A stretch of DNA of 64,000 nt from CAVOOW01 sp963697675 (GTDB lineage Bacteria; Actinomycetota; Actinomycetes; JACCUZ01), in NCBI GenBank assembly GCA_963697675.1, contig CAVOOW010000002.1, forward strand, positions 124,001 through 188,000, read 5' to 3'. Position 1 is the first letter of the stretch. Every line of letters starts with the position of its first letter. The notes beneath the pieces were generated by a model. That model did not search any database. It saw only the letters and a list, made by a program, of their open reading frames with translations, and was not told where the DNA came from. Shown piece by piece: positions 12,229-20,349 of the stretch. A program made the translations under genes and the position numbers.

Positions 12229-12672
12229 CTAGCAGATATAGGCGTGCTTCTCGGTCTCGACGGAATGTTGCTCGTCGTTGCACCAGCCCTCGTCGTCACC
12301 GGGGCCGCCCTCCAGGTAGTTGCCGCCTCCATCGCCCAACTGGTCGGCCTTGTCACCCCAGAGACTGTCGTCCCCTTTCCCGCCGAAGAGGCAGTCGGTG
12401 CCCTTGTTCCCGATGAGCTCGTCCTTTCCGGGACCCCCGTACAGGACATCGGCACCGCCCTTGCCCTTGATGACGTCGTGGCCGCCCTTGCCCTTGATGA
12501 TGTCCGTGCCGGATGTGCCGATCAGGACGTCATCGCCCGTAGTGCCGAGGATGAGGTTGCCCTCGGTGGGACAGAGCACCGTTGCCTGCGCGGACGAGCC
12601 GGAAACAGCGACCAGCGCCGCTCCAGCGAGCAGCGCTGCGGACATCACGCTCAAGAATTTCCTACCCGACAT
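12229..12672 (-). CDS. secreted RTX-type calcium-binding repeat protein
   Basis: A 147-residue protein with a signal peptide (MSGRKFLSVMSAALLAGAAL, cleavage near AQA) followed by GGxGxDxLxG-type nonapeptides (IIKGKGGHDVIKGKGGADV, YGGPGKDELIGNKGTDCLFG). These repeats normally fold into a calcium-binding parallel beta-roll outside the cell. Cysteines near both ends of the mature part may form a disulfide. An AGGAGGA ribosome-binding site lies upstream of ATG 12672. No catalytic domain is attached, so its role is structural or unknown. Confidence 0.82.
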   Translation of the reverse strand: MSGRKFLSVMSAALLAGAALVAVSGSSAQATVLCPTEGNLILGTTGDDVLIGTSGTDIIKGKGGHDVIKGKGGADVLYGGPGKDELIGNKGTDCLFGGKGDDSLWGDKADQLGDGGGNYLEGGPGDDEGWCNDEQHSVETEKHAYIC

Positions 12673-12760
12673 TGGTTCCTCCTGTGTGTGTTGTTGGTGC
12701 GCCCTCGATGAGCGCGAACGCCGCCGATCTGGCGGCTAGGCAGAGATTGACAGCGGGGTG

Positions 12761-15700
12761 TCAGCGTCGCGTCAGCGTGGCCGTGACGGCGACCCTGCTT
12801 GTGCCAGTGGCCGGCGGGGAGTTCGATGCCGTCGCGGCCCCACGTGGTCGCAGCACACCGGGGTTCGGCAGTGGGGCGTCGATCGATCGCATCGCACCGA
12901 CCCATCGATCGAATGCGCGCCGGGCCTCACCGTGCCGTCCGGCACCTACCAGCACGTCAACAAGCGCATGGTGGGCCGGCTCGTCATAGGGGTCGGCCAC
13001 CAGCATCCGGACCAGCAGGCTGGCGGCGTCCTGGTGCTCACCGCTGCGGGCGCGGAGCTCGGCCAGGTGGCGCAGCGAACGCAACCACGCGGCCCGGGTC
13101 TCTTCGCGAAGACCGTCCGCCCATTCCTCGTAGGGCTCGTCCTCGAACGCGTCGCCTCGATAGCGCGCGTCCACCTCGGTCAGGATCTCGTGAGCCCGGT
13201 CATGGTCCCCACTGCGCAACAGGCCCGCGGCGTGGGCCGCGTCCTGCAGCAGGTGCTCGGCGTCGACGCTGACGTGTGTCAGGTTCAGCGACAGCCCCAT
13301 GAGGTCGGCGGCGATGTAGTGGTCGGGCGGCCAGGCGCGATCGGGATCGAGCACGGAACGAACGACCGAGAGCAGCACCGAGAGCCGGTGTGCTGTGCGG
13401 GTCACTTCGTCGTCCGGCCAGAGCAGCTCGCACAGCTCCGATCGGGTCACCCGCCGCCCGCGCCGGGAGGCCAGGATCTTGACCAGCGTTCGGGCTTGCC
13501 TCGACCGCCACGCGGGCAACGGCACGACGCGCCCGCCGACCCGCACCTCGAACCCGCCGAGCAGGCGTACGTCGACCGCGACCGCGCCTTCCGAGTTGGT
13601 CAGGGCGGATTCGTGCACTGCCCGGACTCCGAGCCGGACAAGGCGCTTCTCGGCCTCGCGCGCCGTTGAGCGCGCCGTGCCGTCCGCGCCCGGCAGTCGG
13701 CCCAGCAGCACCCGAACTCGGTCGGCGGCCGGCGCGGCTCCCGAGGACTCCCAAATCGCGAGGGCCTGCTGGAGCGCGGCCTGCGTCTCGGTCGGCTCGG
13801 CGGTGGCGGCGGCGGACAGTTCGAGGGCGTCGGCCAGGGCATCGATCATCCCGCTGGCTCGCGCGGCGGAGATCGCGGCCTGCGCACGCTGGCGGGCCAG
13901 GTCGGCATCACCTTCGGCGATCGCCACCCAACCTCGGGCGCACAGCGCGTCGGACGCAAACTCCGGCGGCGCCAGGCTCTCTGCCTCTTCGGCTGCAGCT
14001 CGTGCCGCCGCAACGTCCCCGGACTGGTCAAGCAGCACCCTGGCGAGTCCCGTCAGCGCCGGCGCCAGGACCTGCATCCCTGCGGCAGCGCGCGCCATGG
14101 TGATTGCCTCCTCGAAGGTGGCGCGGCTCTGCTCCCGCCGGCCGAGCTGGCGGTGGATCTCGGCCAGCCCCCACAGCCCGACCGCCGTTCGCTGCAGCCC
14201 CAGGCGACGGCAGAGTGCGATGGAGTGCTTGAAGTGCTGGGCCGCCTCGTCGTAGCGGCCGAGCCGGGTGAGTGCATCGCCCAGGTTGTGCAGCGCGATG
14301 ACGAGCATTCCTGGAGGGCCACCGCTCTCGGCAGCCGCGACTGCCTTGGCACCCACTTCGTAGGCTTCGGGGTAGTTGGCCGCCTCGAGCCGGCCCATGG
14401 TCTGGTTCGCCAGGACCCGGGCGGTCTGCACCACGTCGCCGGCCCGCTCGGCTGCCGCCAACGCCTGCGCCAGGTGCGCCTCCTTGCGCGGCCCGGCGCT
14501 GGTGTTCGCGGCGGCGAGATGGGCCGCCGCGACGGCGCGGTCGTCTCCGATGGCTTCGGCCGCGTCCACCGCAGCGGCGGCGGTTGTCACGGCCTGCTCA
14601 GTGGCGCCGAGCATGTTCAGGACGTTGGCTCGACAGGCCAGCAGTTCGACGCCGTCGCGGCTCTGCGGGATCTCGTCGACGGCTATGTTGTCGAGCACCT
14701 CGAGCGCTGTTTCATAGACCCCGAGCATGTAGTGCACCATCGCCAGGCGCCATGCCAGCCCGGCGTCCCAGCCGGTGCGCCGGGCGTTGTCCACCAACGG
14801 AGCGAACGCACGCAACGCCGCCGACGCGTCGCCGGACATCCGCAGCGAGTCGGCGAGCACGCGCTGCAGGAGCGGCCCGCGTTGCGCCTCGGCGTCGACC
14901 GGAAGCAACGTAACGATCTCTGCTGCCTGGCCGGCCGCCAGCATCTCCTCGCCACGCGACTCGATCAGCTCCGCGCTCTCGGCGCCGCGCCCGAGGCGGG
15001 ACAGGACGGTTGCTGCTGCCAGCGGATAGCCGTTGCGCTCGTACCACATCGATGCGACGTCCAGGCGCTCGGCGTCGTCGCCGCCGATGGTGCTGTTGCG
15101 CCCGCGCAACGAGGCGAGCACCGCGGCGACCACGGGCACCAAGCCGGGCGGGCTCGCTGCTCTGACCCCGACGCTGGCGCGGGTGGGGGACCACGAGCCC
15201 CGTTCGGCGCAGCCAGGCGAATGCTTCTCGCGACTGGCCCGTCTGTCTCGGCGACGCAGTCGAACAAGTCCGCCGACAGGGGATCGAGGTCCGCGACCAG
15301 ACGCAGCGCCACGGCCACCTCGGCCGGCAGGTCTGCCAGCACCTGGTCCCGGACCCAGGATGCCGCAGCGGTGCCCGGCTCGGTGAGTGCGGCCAGCAGC
15401 TCATCGGCATCGCGTACGAGGGCGTCGCCGGCAAAGTGGACGAGTGCCGGCCAGCCGGCCGTGAGGTCGTACACCTGCGTGGCGAGGGTCGCGTCGTCGA
15501 CGCCGTGCTCGTCACGAAGAACCCCTGCCACGCCCGCCGCGGTCAGGGCGAGATCGGTCGGACCACGCTCGAAGACCTGGCCGCGCAGGCACGCGCGGGC
15601 AACGGGGTGCAGCGGGCCCCGGGCGGCGAGCGAGATCCGGACGTCGGGTGGCAGCGCGTCCAGTGCCTGCATCAGGCGATGCTGCGCGGCCGGCGACAGT

Positions 15701-15915
15701 TCGCACAGATCGTCGATCCGGAGGTGCTCGGGCCGCTGCTCGGTCGGGCCGAAGGGATCCTCGCCGCCGAGCGCGGGGGCCAGGTCGACGGCCCGGTGAT
15801 AGGTCGCGCCGGAGGCGCAGTCGGCCTCGAGGGCCGTGGTCTTGCCATAGCCGGCGGCCGCGATGATCACGACGCGCGCCGGTGTCCACCGTGGGGGTTG
15901 CGGTGCAGGGGTCAT
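12761..15915 (-). pseudogene. large ATPase-TPR-BTAD transcriptional regulator, two frameshifts
   Basis: Starting at ATG 15915 (MTPAPQPPRWTPARVVIIAA), the protein has a Walker A motif AAAGYGKTT, a MalT/LAL-like NTPase with IDDLCEL, a long TPR region (NLGDALTRLGRYDEAAQHF), and a C-terminal winged helix (VRLLGGFEVRVGGRVVPLP, VTRSELCELLWPDD) followed by a bacterial transcriptional activation domain. The total is about 1050 residues. Two +1 shifts near 15220 and 15185 interrupt the linker after the NTPase, and the length of 3n+2 agrees. The family typically activates secondary metabolism or carbohydrate genes. The SARP-type DNA-binding domain at the C-terminus instead of the N-terminus is less usual. 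The target is unknown; the divergent GAF-ANTAR gene is a candidate neighbour. Confidence 0.82.
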
Positions 15916-16171
15916 GCGTTCCGTCCAGCTGGGCGTCGCCGTCAGTTGGCCTGTGCCAGTGAGAGGCCGTGAGGTGGCCGCCAGATACCGAAACGGGACA
16001 CGAACCTGCCCGGCCGCCCCGCGACAGCCGACAGGCATGACAGCCTTGATCGGCGATGACCTTCCGTGGCGCATGCAATTCTGGTAGACCACGTACGCCC
16101 CTAGCTCAGTCTGCGGGCGAGGTGCCGATCTGGGACACCGGGCTGCGACGCCCGTCGGGGCGGAGGCGGGC

Positions 16172-16874
16172 ATGACCAGCCAGGATGATCGATTCAGCCA
16201 CCTGCAGGCGTTGCTCGACCAGCGCGGCAGCAGCATGGCGGCGCTGGAGCAGTTGTGCGTGGGCAGTGCCGACTATCTGTCGGCCTCGGGCGCCGGTGTC
16301 AGCGTCGTCAGCCGCTCCGGCACTCGCGAGATGGTGTTCGCCACCGACCGGGTGAGCTCGCAGATCGAGGAGCTCCAGGTCAGCCTCGGCGAGGGCCCGT
16401 GCATCGACGCGTGGTCGTCGCGGCTGCCCGTGATCGAGCCCGACTTGTCGCTTACCTCCCCGGCCCGCTGGCCCATGTTCGGCCCTGCGGCGCGAGCTGC
16501 CGGCGCGGTGGCCGTTTTCGCCCTGCCGCTGCAGGTCGGGCAGGCCCGTCTCGGTGCCTTGGACCTCTACCGAGATACGCCGGGCGGGCTCAGCGCGGCT
16601 GACCTCACCGACGCCGTCTCACTCGGCGCTGCGGTGACGCAGGTGCTGCTGCAGCTCGAACCGGCAGAGCAGGCGTTGGAGACCAGCGAGGTCGGCTCTT
16701 GGCTCAGCGCCGAGATCTATCAGGCCGCCGGCATGGTCACGGTTCAGCTCGACGTGGATATCGCTGGAAGCGCTGGCCCGAATGCGCGCATATGCCTACG
16801 CTGAAGAGCGACCGCTTTCGGAGGTTGCGCGCGATATTGTCGCCCGTCGGCTACGTCTGGAGCGGGACAGTTGA
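16172..16874 (+). pseudogene. GAF-ANTAR RNA-binding regulator, one frameshift at the 3' end
   Basis: The GAF sensor domain (about residues 20-160, GEGPCIDAWSSRLPVIEPD) is intact. The ANTAR domain starts SAEIYQAAGMVTVQLDVDIA and, after deleting one G near 16766, continues EALARMRAYAYAEERPLSEV to a stop at 16874. The length is 3n+1. As it stands the product ends 22 codons early with a scrambled tail (GSAGPNARICLR). ANTAR domains bind paired RNA hairpins and cause antitermination; losing the end of the third helix would probably inactivate it. Confidence 0.82.
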
Positions 16875-16925
16875 GGTGGGGCGCCTCGGGGGACATCGGG
16901 GCGTGGACCGTGTGGAGGCGTTGTC

Positions 16926-17645
16926 GTGGCTGATCTCCGGCAACTGACCCGCACCTTCGTCGACCTCGCGGACACGTTGGTCGACGAGTTCGATGTGATC
17001 GAGCTGCTCCACGTGCTGACGTCCCGATGCGTCGACCTCCTCGGGGTCGACGCCGCAGGAGTCATGCTGGCGGACAGTCATGGACGCCTGCGGCTGGCGG
17101 CAGCCTCCAGCGAGCGCGCCCGGCTGCTCGAGCTGATCGAGCTGCAGAATGACGAGGGACCGTGCCTGGACGCGTTCCGCACCGGACGCCAGGTCTCCTA
17201 CGTCGAGACGGACACCGCGGGGCCTGCCCCGTGGCCGTTGTTCGCCTCGCACGCCAAGGCTGAGGGCTTCTCCTCGATCCACGCCCTGCCGATGAAGCTG
17301 CGCCAACAGGTCATCGGCGCCCTGAACCTCTTCGGCCAGCAGCCGGTGCAACTGCCGCCAGAGGACGTGCGAGTGGCGCAGGCGTTCGCCGACATCGCGA
17401 CGATCGCGATCCTGCAGGAGCGGCTGGTCAAGGAGCGTGAGGTGCTGGCCTCGCAGCTGCAGACCGCCTTGGACAGTCGCGTGGTGATCGAGCAGGCCAA
17501 GGGCGTGCTCGCCGAGCGGTTGGGCTTCGACATGGACACGGCATTCTCGACGCTGCGCGACGCGGCGCGGCGGGCGAACCGGCGGCTGTCCGATGTCGCC
17601 CGCGACGTGGTCGACAGCCGCGGGCGCACCGACCTGCTGCCCTGA
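16926..17645 (+). CDS. GAF-ANTAR RNA-binding antiterminator
   Basis: A 239-residue intact protein with GTG start (VADLRQLTRTFVDLADTL). The GAF domain covers about residues 20-165 (NDEGPCLDAFRTGRQVSYVE). The ANTAR domain covers the last 65 residues, with the hallmark SRVVIEQAKGVLAERLGFDM and the final helix TLRDAARRANRRLSDVARDV. Family members sense a ligand or phosphorylation state and bind dual-hairpin RNA to prevent termination. It follows a paralogue 52 bases upstream, suggesting a tandem duplication. The target RNA is unknown. Confidence 0.92.
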   Translation: MADLRQLTRTFVDLADTLVDEFDVIELLHVLTSRCVDLLGVDAAGVMLADSHGRLRLAAASSERARLLELIELQNDEGPCLDAFRTGRQVSYVETDTAGPAPWPLFASHAKAEGFSSIHALPMKLRQQVIGALNLFGQQPVQLPPEDVRVAQAFADIATIAILQERLVKEREVLASQLQTALDSRVVIEQAKGVLAERLGFDMDTAFSTLRDAARRANRRLSDVARDVVDSRGRTDLLP

Positions 17646-17807
17646 GGGCGACGTCGTTCGCGACCGCCGAAACGCCCGTTCGCAGGCTCACGAACAGGGC
17701 AAATCGGCCCCTGGGCGCTAGGATGTCGGTTGGCTGCTCTGGACCTCGGCCGCCCGCGGCAAGTGACTTGCCGAGTGGGGTTGTTGGCGCGAGATGGGGT
17801 CCGCACG

Positions 17808-18614
17808 ATGTCGAGCACACCCGAGTCCGATCACCGTGTGATTCCAGCGCCGGTCTCCCTCTGGTCCGCGAACCGTGGCGAGGTGGCGGTCGTTGCGGGA
17901 GTCGGACGACTCGAAGATGTCGTGGCTGATCTGCGCCACGCGGTGCTCCTGGCCCTGGCCGAGGACCCCTGTGCTGTTGTCTGCGACCTGATCGGTGTCA
18001 CCGATGGCAGCGATGCCGACGCAGGGTTGCTCCTCGCGACCATCGGTCAGCAGGTGCGCGACTGGCCGGCCGTCCCTGTCGCACTGGCCTGTCCCGACCC
18101 GGACCTGCGACATCGGCTGCGTCGGCAGCCGCTGAGCGAGCACGTCCTGCTCCGGGCCAGGAAGGGTCAAGCGATGGCAGCTGTCGGGCGCACCGCTCCG
18201 CCCGCCACTGCACGGCTCGGGCTGGCGCCGCACGTGACGGCCAGCCGGGTCGCTCGTGACTTCGTCAGCCGCACGTGCCTGGACTGGGGGCTGGCGCCGG
18301 CCATCGCGTCGGCCTGCCTGGTCGTCAGCGAACTGGTGACCAACGGGCTGCGGCACGCGGTGACCGACATGGACCTGACGCTGGCCCGCCACGGCGGCAT
18401 CCTGCGGCTGGCCCTGCGCGACCGCAGCGACGCGCCGTTGCACCCGCAGGCGCCGGACCTGGACAGCGTTGGTGGCAGGGGTCTGGCACTCGTCGCCGCC
18501 TGCTCCCGGGCCTGGGGCGTGTTGCCGACCGCCGACGGCGGCAAGGTGGTCTGGGCGGTCCTTGATGTTCGACCGCCCGTTGCTCTTCCCTTCTGGTCGT
18601 CACAATCGGTATAG
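17808..18614 (+). CDS. STAS plus HATPase_c (RsbW-like) regulatory protein
   Basis: The 268-residue protein starts at ATG 17808 (MSSTPESDHRVIPAPVSLWS). Residues 20-115 resemble a STAS-like antagonist domain (VCDLIGVTDGSDADAGLLLA). The C-terminal half is a small GHKL ATPase with the N-box LVVSELVTNGLRHA and a GGRGLALVAACS lid, as in RsbW/SpoIIAB-type anti-sigma kinases. Fusion of a STAS-like and an ATPase domain is common in actinomycetes for partner switching. The neighbouring GAF-ANTAR and diguanylate cyclase genes suggest a stress or light signalling locus. Confidence 0.85.
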   Translation: MSSTPESDHRVIPAPVSLWSANRGEVAVVAGVGRLEDVVADLRHAVLLALAEDPCAVVCDLIGVTDGSDADAGLLLATIGQQVRDWPAVPVALACPDPDLRHRLRRQPLSEHVLLRARKGQAMAAVGRTAPPATARLGLAPHVTASRVARDFVSRTCLDWGLAPAIASACLVVSELVTNGLRHAVTDMDLTLARHGGILRLALRDRSDAPLHPQAPDLDSVGGRGLALVAACSRAWGVLPTADGGKVVWAVLDVRPPVALPFWSSQSV

Positions 18615-18698
18615 TCCTGAACGCGTTAAGTGCCCCAGACCCCGGCGGCGCGTCGAGGTGCGTTGGTCGGGTTGGGCAGGGGCCACCGATACGGAGCA

Positions 18699-18770
18699 TC
18701 CCGAGTCGCCAGCAGGTTCGGATGGCCTTCCGCGCCTGAGGCATCCGACTCGGGACACCCCCATCGGGAT
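18699..18770 (+). other. nested hairpin with a competing arm in the 340-bp gap before the GGDEF gene
   Basis: The gap 18615-18954 has no gene but contains a strong structure. TCCCGAGTCG (18699-18708) pairs perfectly with CGACTCGGGA (18746-18755) and encloses a second helix formed by GGAT-GCCT and AGGC-ATCC (18720-18746). A third segment, TCGGGAT (18764-18770), can pair with the same left arm. It may be a terminator for the upstream gene or a cis-regulatory RNA switching between two folds; there is no T-run. The rest of the gap shows nothing I can assign. Confidence 0.5.
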
Positions 18771-18954
18771 ATCCGGACAAATCGTCTTGGCGCGCCGACC
18801 GGTCTGGAACCCGTCGGTGCCGTGATCCACGCGCCAGTCGAGGTGTCGCACCGAGCGGCGGTCTCGGCTGCGCTGAGCGACGGGCTTGCTCCATCCGTTG
18901 GTACTTTGCCGAGAGCGGGTGTCCGAGGATGGGTCAACCATCTACGGTGGCACC

Positions 18955-20046
18955 GTGGGTCGCGGCGGTGTCGAGCAGACGAGCGTTCCGCGCACACTCG
19001 AGGAGTCCTACGACGCGGCCGTGAGCGAGGCCGTGCCCGTCGTCTCCGCGGGGCTGTGCGCGTTCTCAGCCGTGCTCGCAGTCGAGGACGCGCTGACCCT
19101 CCATGCGACCGATCGGGTGGTCGCGCTCGTGACGGCCACCGGCGTCGCCGTACTCCTCGGCCTTCTTGCCCTGGTCACCCTGAAGCGACCGTTGCCGCAC
19201 CGCTGGGGCCACCTCGTGACTTGCTGCGCGATCGTGGCGACGGCCATCAACCCCGTCACCGTCATGGTGCTCACCGGGGCCCCGCGCCAGTCGAGCGTCC
19301 TGGTCATCGCCGCGGCCGCCGCGGGGGCCGCCCTGCTGTCGCTGCGCTGGCTGGTGGGGACGCTCTACCTGCTCTGGGGAGGCTGGACCGCCGCCGCCCT
19401 GGTGATCGGCCCTTCGCGGGACTGGATCCACTACGCGGTGGCCATGGCTCTCGTCACGGGCCTCGCGATCGCGATCAACTACGTTCGACGCTCGTCGGTC
19501 CGCGAGCTCGCGGCCGCAGCGAATGCGGCCGACGCGGCCGCCGTGCGCGACCAGCTCAGCGGCCTGGCCAACCGACGGGGGCTGGCGATGGTCGGGGGGC
19601 AGATCGTCGAGCTGGCCCGGCGCCAGGGCGACGCGGCGCACTGCATCTTCGTCGAGATCTCCGGGCTCAAGCAGGTCAACTCAGAGCTCGGCACGGACTC
19701 CGGTGACGACGTGATCGTGGCGGTTGCCGAGGCACTGCGCGAGGTCACGCGCGCGACCGATGTGGTGGCACGCTGGGGCGGCGACGAGTTCTGCGTCGTC
19801 GGCCCGGGACCCGGGATGGCACCGCTCGAGCTGGAGCGCCGGGTGCGCGACACGGTGCGCCTGCACGCGCCCGTGCCACCGGCGGTGTGGCCGGTGCTGG
19901 TCAGCGCGGGCGGCGCGATGCTCGCACCCTGGGACTCCGGGACCCTGGAGACGCTGCTCGGCAAGGCCGACCAGGAGATGCACCTGCGTCGCTCGTTGCG
20001 CCGTGAGGCATCTCCGGCGACGCGACGCTCCGCCTCGGCCGACTGA
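18955..20046 (+). CDS. membrane-bound diguanylate cyclase (GGDEF)
   Basis: The predicted protein of 363 residues starts at GTG 18955 (VGRGGVEQTSVPRTLEESY). About five or six hydrophobic helices occupy residues 25-180 and form a membrane sensor. The C-terminal GGDEF domain has RDQLSGLANRRGL and the intact active site WGGDEF, with an RATD inhibitory-site motif five residues before it, so it should make c-di-GMP and be product-inhibited. An upstream in-frame ATG at 18886 is possible but adds a non-membrane, low-quality extension. A PilZ-like candidate effector lies at 41878-42513 in this window. Confidence 0.88.
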   Translation: MGRGGVEQTSVPRTLEESYDAAVSEAVPVVSAGLCAFSAVLAVEDALTLHATDRVVALVTATGVAVLLGLLALVTLKRPLPHRWGHLVTCCAIVATAINPVTVMVLTGAPRQSSVLVIAAAAAGAALLSLRWLVGTLYLLWGGWTAAALVIGPSRDWIHYAVAMALVTGLAIAINYVRRSSVRELAAAANAADAAAVRDQLSGLANRRGLAMVGGQIVELARRQGDAAHCIFVEISGLKQVNSELGTDSGDDVIVAVAEALREVTRATDVVARWGGDEFCVVGPGPGMAPLELERRVRDTVRLHAPVPPAVWPVLVSAGGAMLAPWDSGTLETLLGKADQEMHLRRSLRREASPATRRSASAD

Positions 20047-20157
20047 GCCCGCTTTGTGGACTCCGACGCACCAGATGTACGGCGTGTCCGGCGCGGGAGA
20101 GTCCACGACGGATGCCGGGCGGGCAGTTGCGGGATGCGGGGCGATTGCCGTCTCGGG

Positions 20158-20163
20158 TACGGT
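20158..20163 (+). promoter_or_regulatory. putative -10 element for the leuS leader
   Basis: TACGGT fits the actinobacterial TANNNT -10 pattern and ends six bases before the leader-peptide ATG. Transcription would then begin at or next to the A of the start codon, giving a leaderless message. No convincing -35 is seen. This is inferred from spacing only. Confidence 0.4.
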
Positions 20164-20169
20164 TGGTGC

Positions 20170-20205
20170 ATGAGAACCGGACTGCTCCTTATCGAGCCGC
20201 GCTGA
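20170..20205 (+). CDS. leucine-rich leader peptide of leuS (MRTGLLLIEPR)
   Basis: An 11-codon frame begins at ATG 20170 and stops with TGA at 20203-20205. Codons 5-7 are CTG CTC CTT, three Leu codons in a row, followed by Ile. It lies 145 bases upstream of leuS and directly in front of a hairpin series ending in a T-run terminator, the arrangement of a classical attenuator leader. Classical leuS attenuators have been predicted by comparative genomics in some Streptomyces. Stalling on Leu codons when charged tRNA-Leu is scarce would raise leuS transcription. Confidence 0.78.
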   Translation: MRTGLLLIEPR

Positions 20206-20256
20206 CCTTTGGCTCCACCGTCAGCGCGGCGACCCCTCCTGAGCGAGGGGTTTTTT
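20197..20256 (+). terminator. leuS transcription attenuator (protector, antiterminator and terminator helices)
   Basis: Three mutually exclusive pairings are visible. The protector is CCGCGCTGAC (20197-20206) with GTCAGCGCGG (20220-20229), a perfect 10-bp helix over the leader stop codon. The antiterminator is ACCTTTGGCTC (20205-20215) with GAGCGAGGGGT (20241-20251), ten pairs of eleven including two G-U. The terminator is CCCCTC (20233-20238) with GAGGGG (20245-20250) followed by TTTTTT. A ribosome stalled on the Leu codons would cover the protector's left arm and free the antiterminator. The logic is inferred from the pairing. Confidence 0.78.
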
Positions 20257-20349
20257 CATGCCCGGAACTCCCGTCCACGCGGCAACTCCCCGAACCCCCG
20301 GACCGGCGCGGCGACCCCGCGTCACGACGAACCGTAAGGCGCGAGCACG

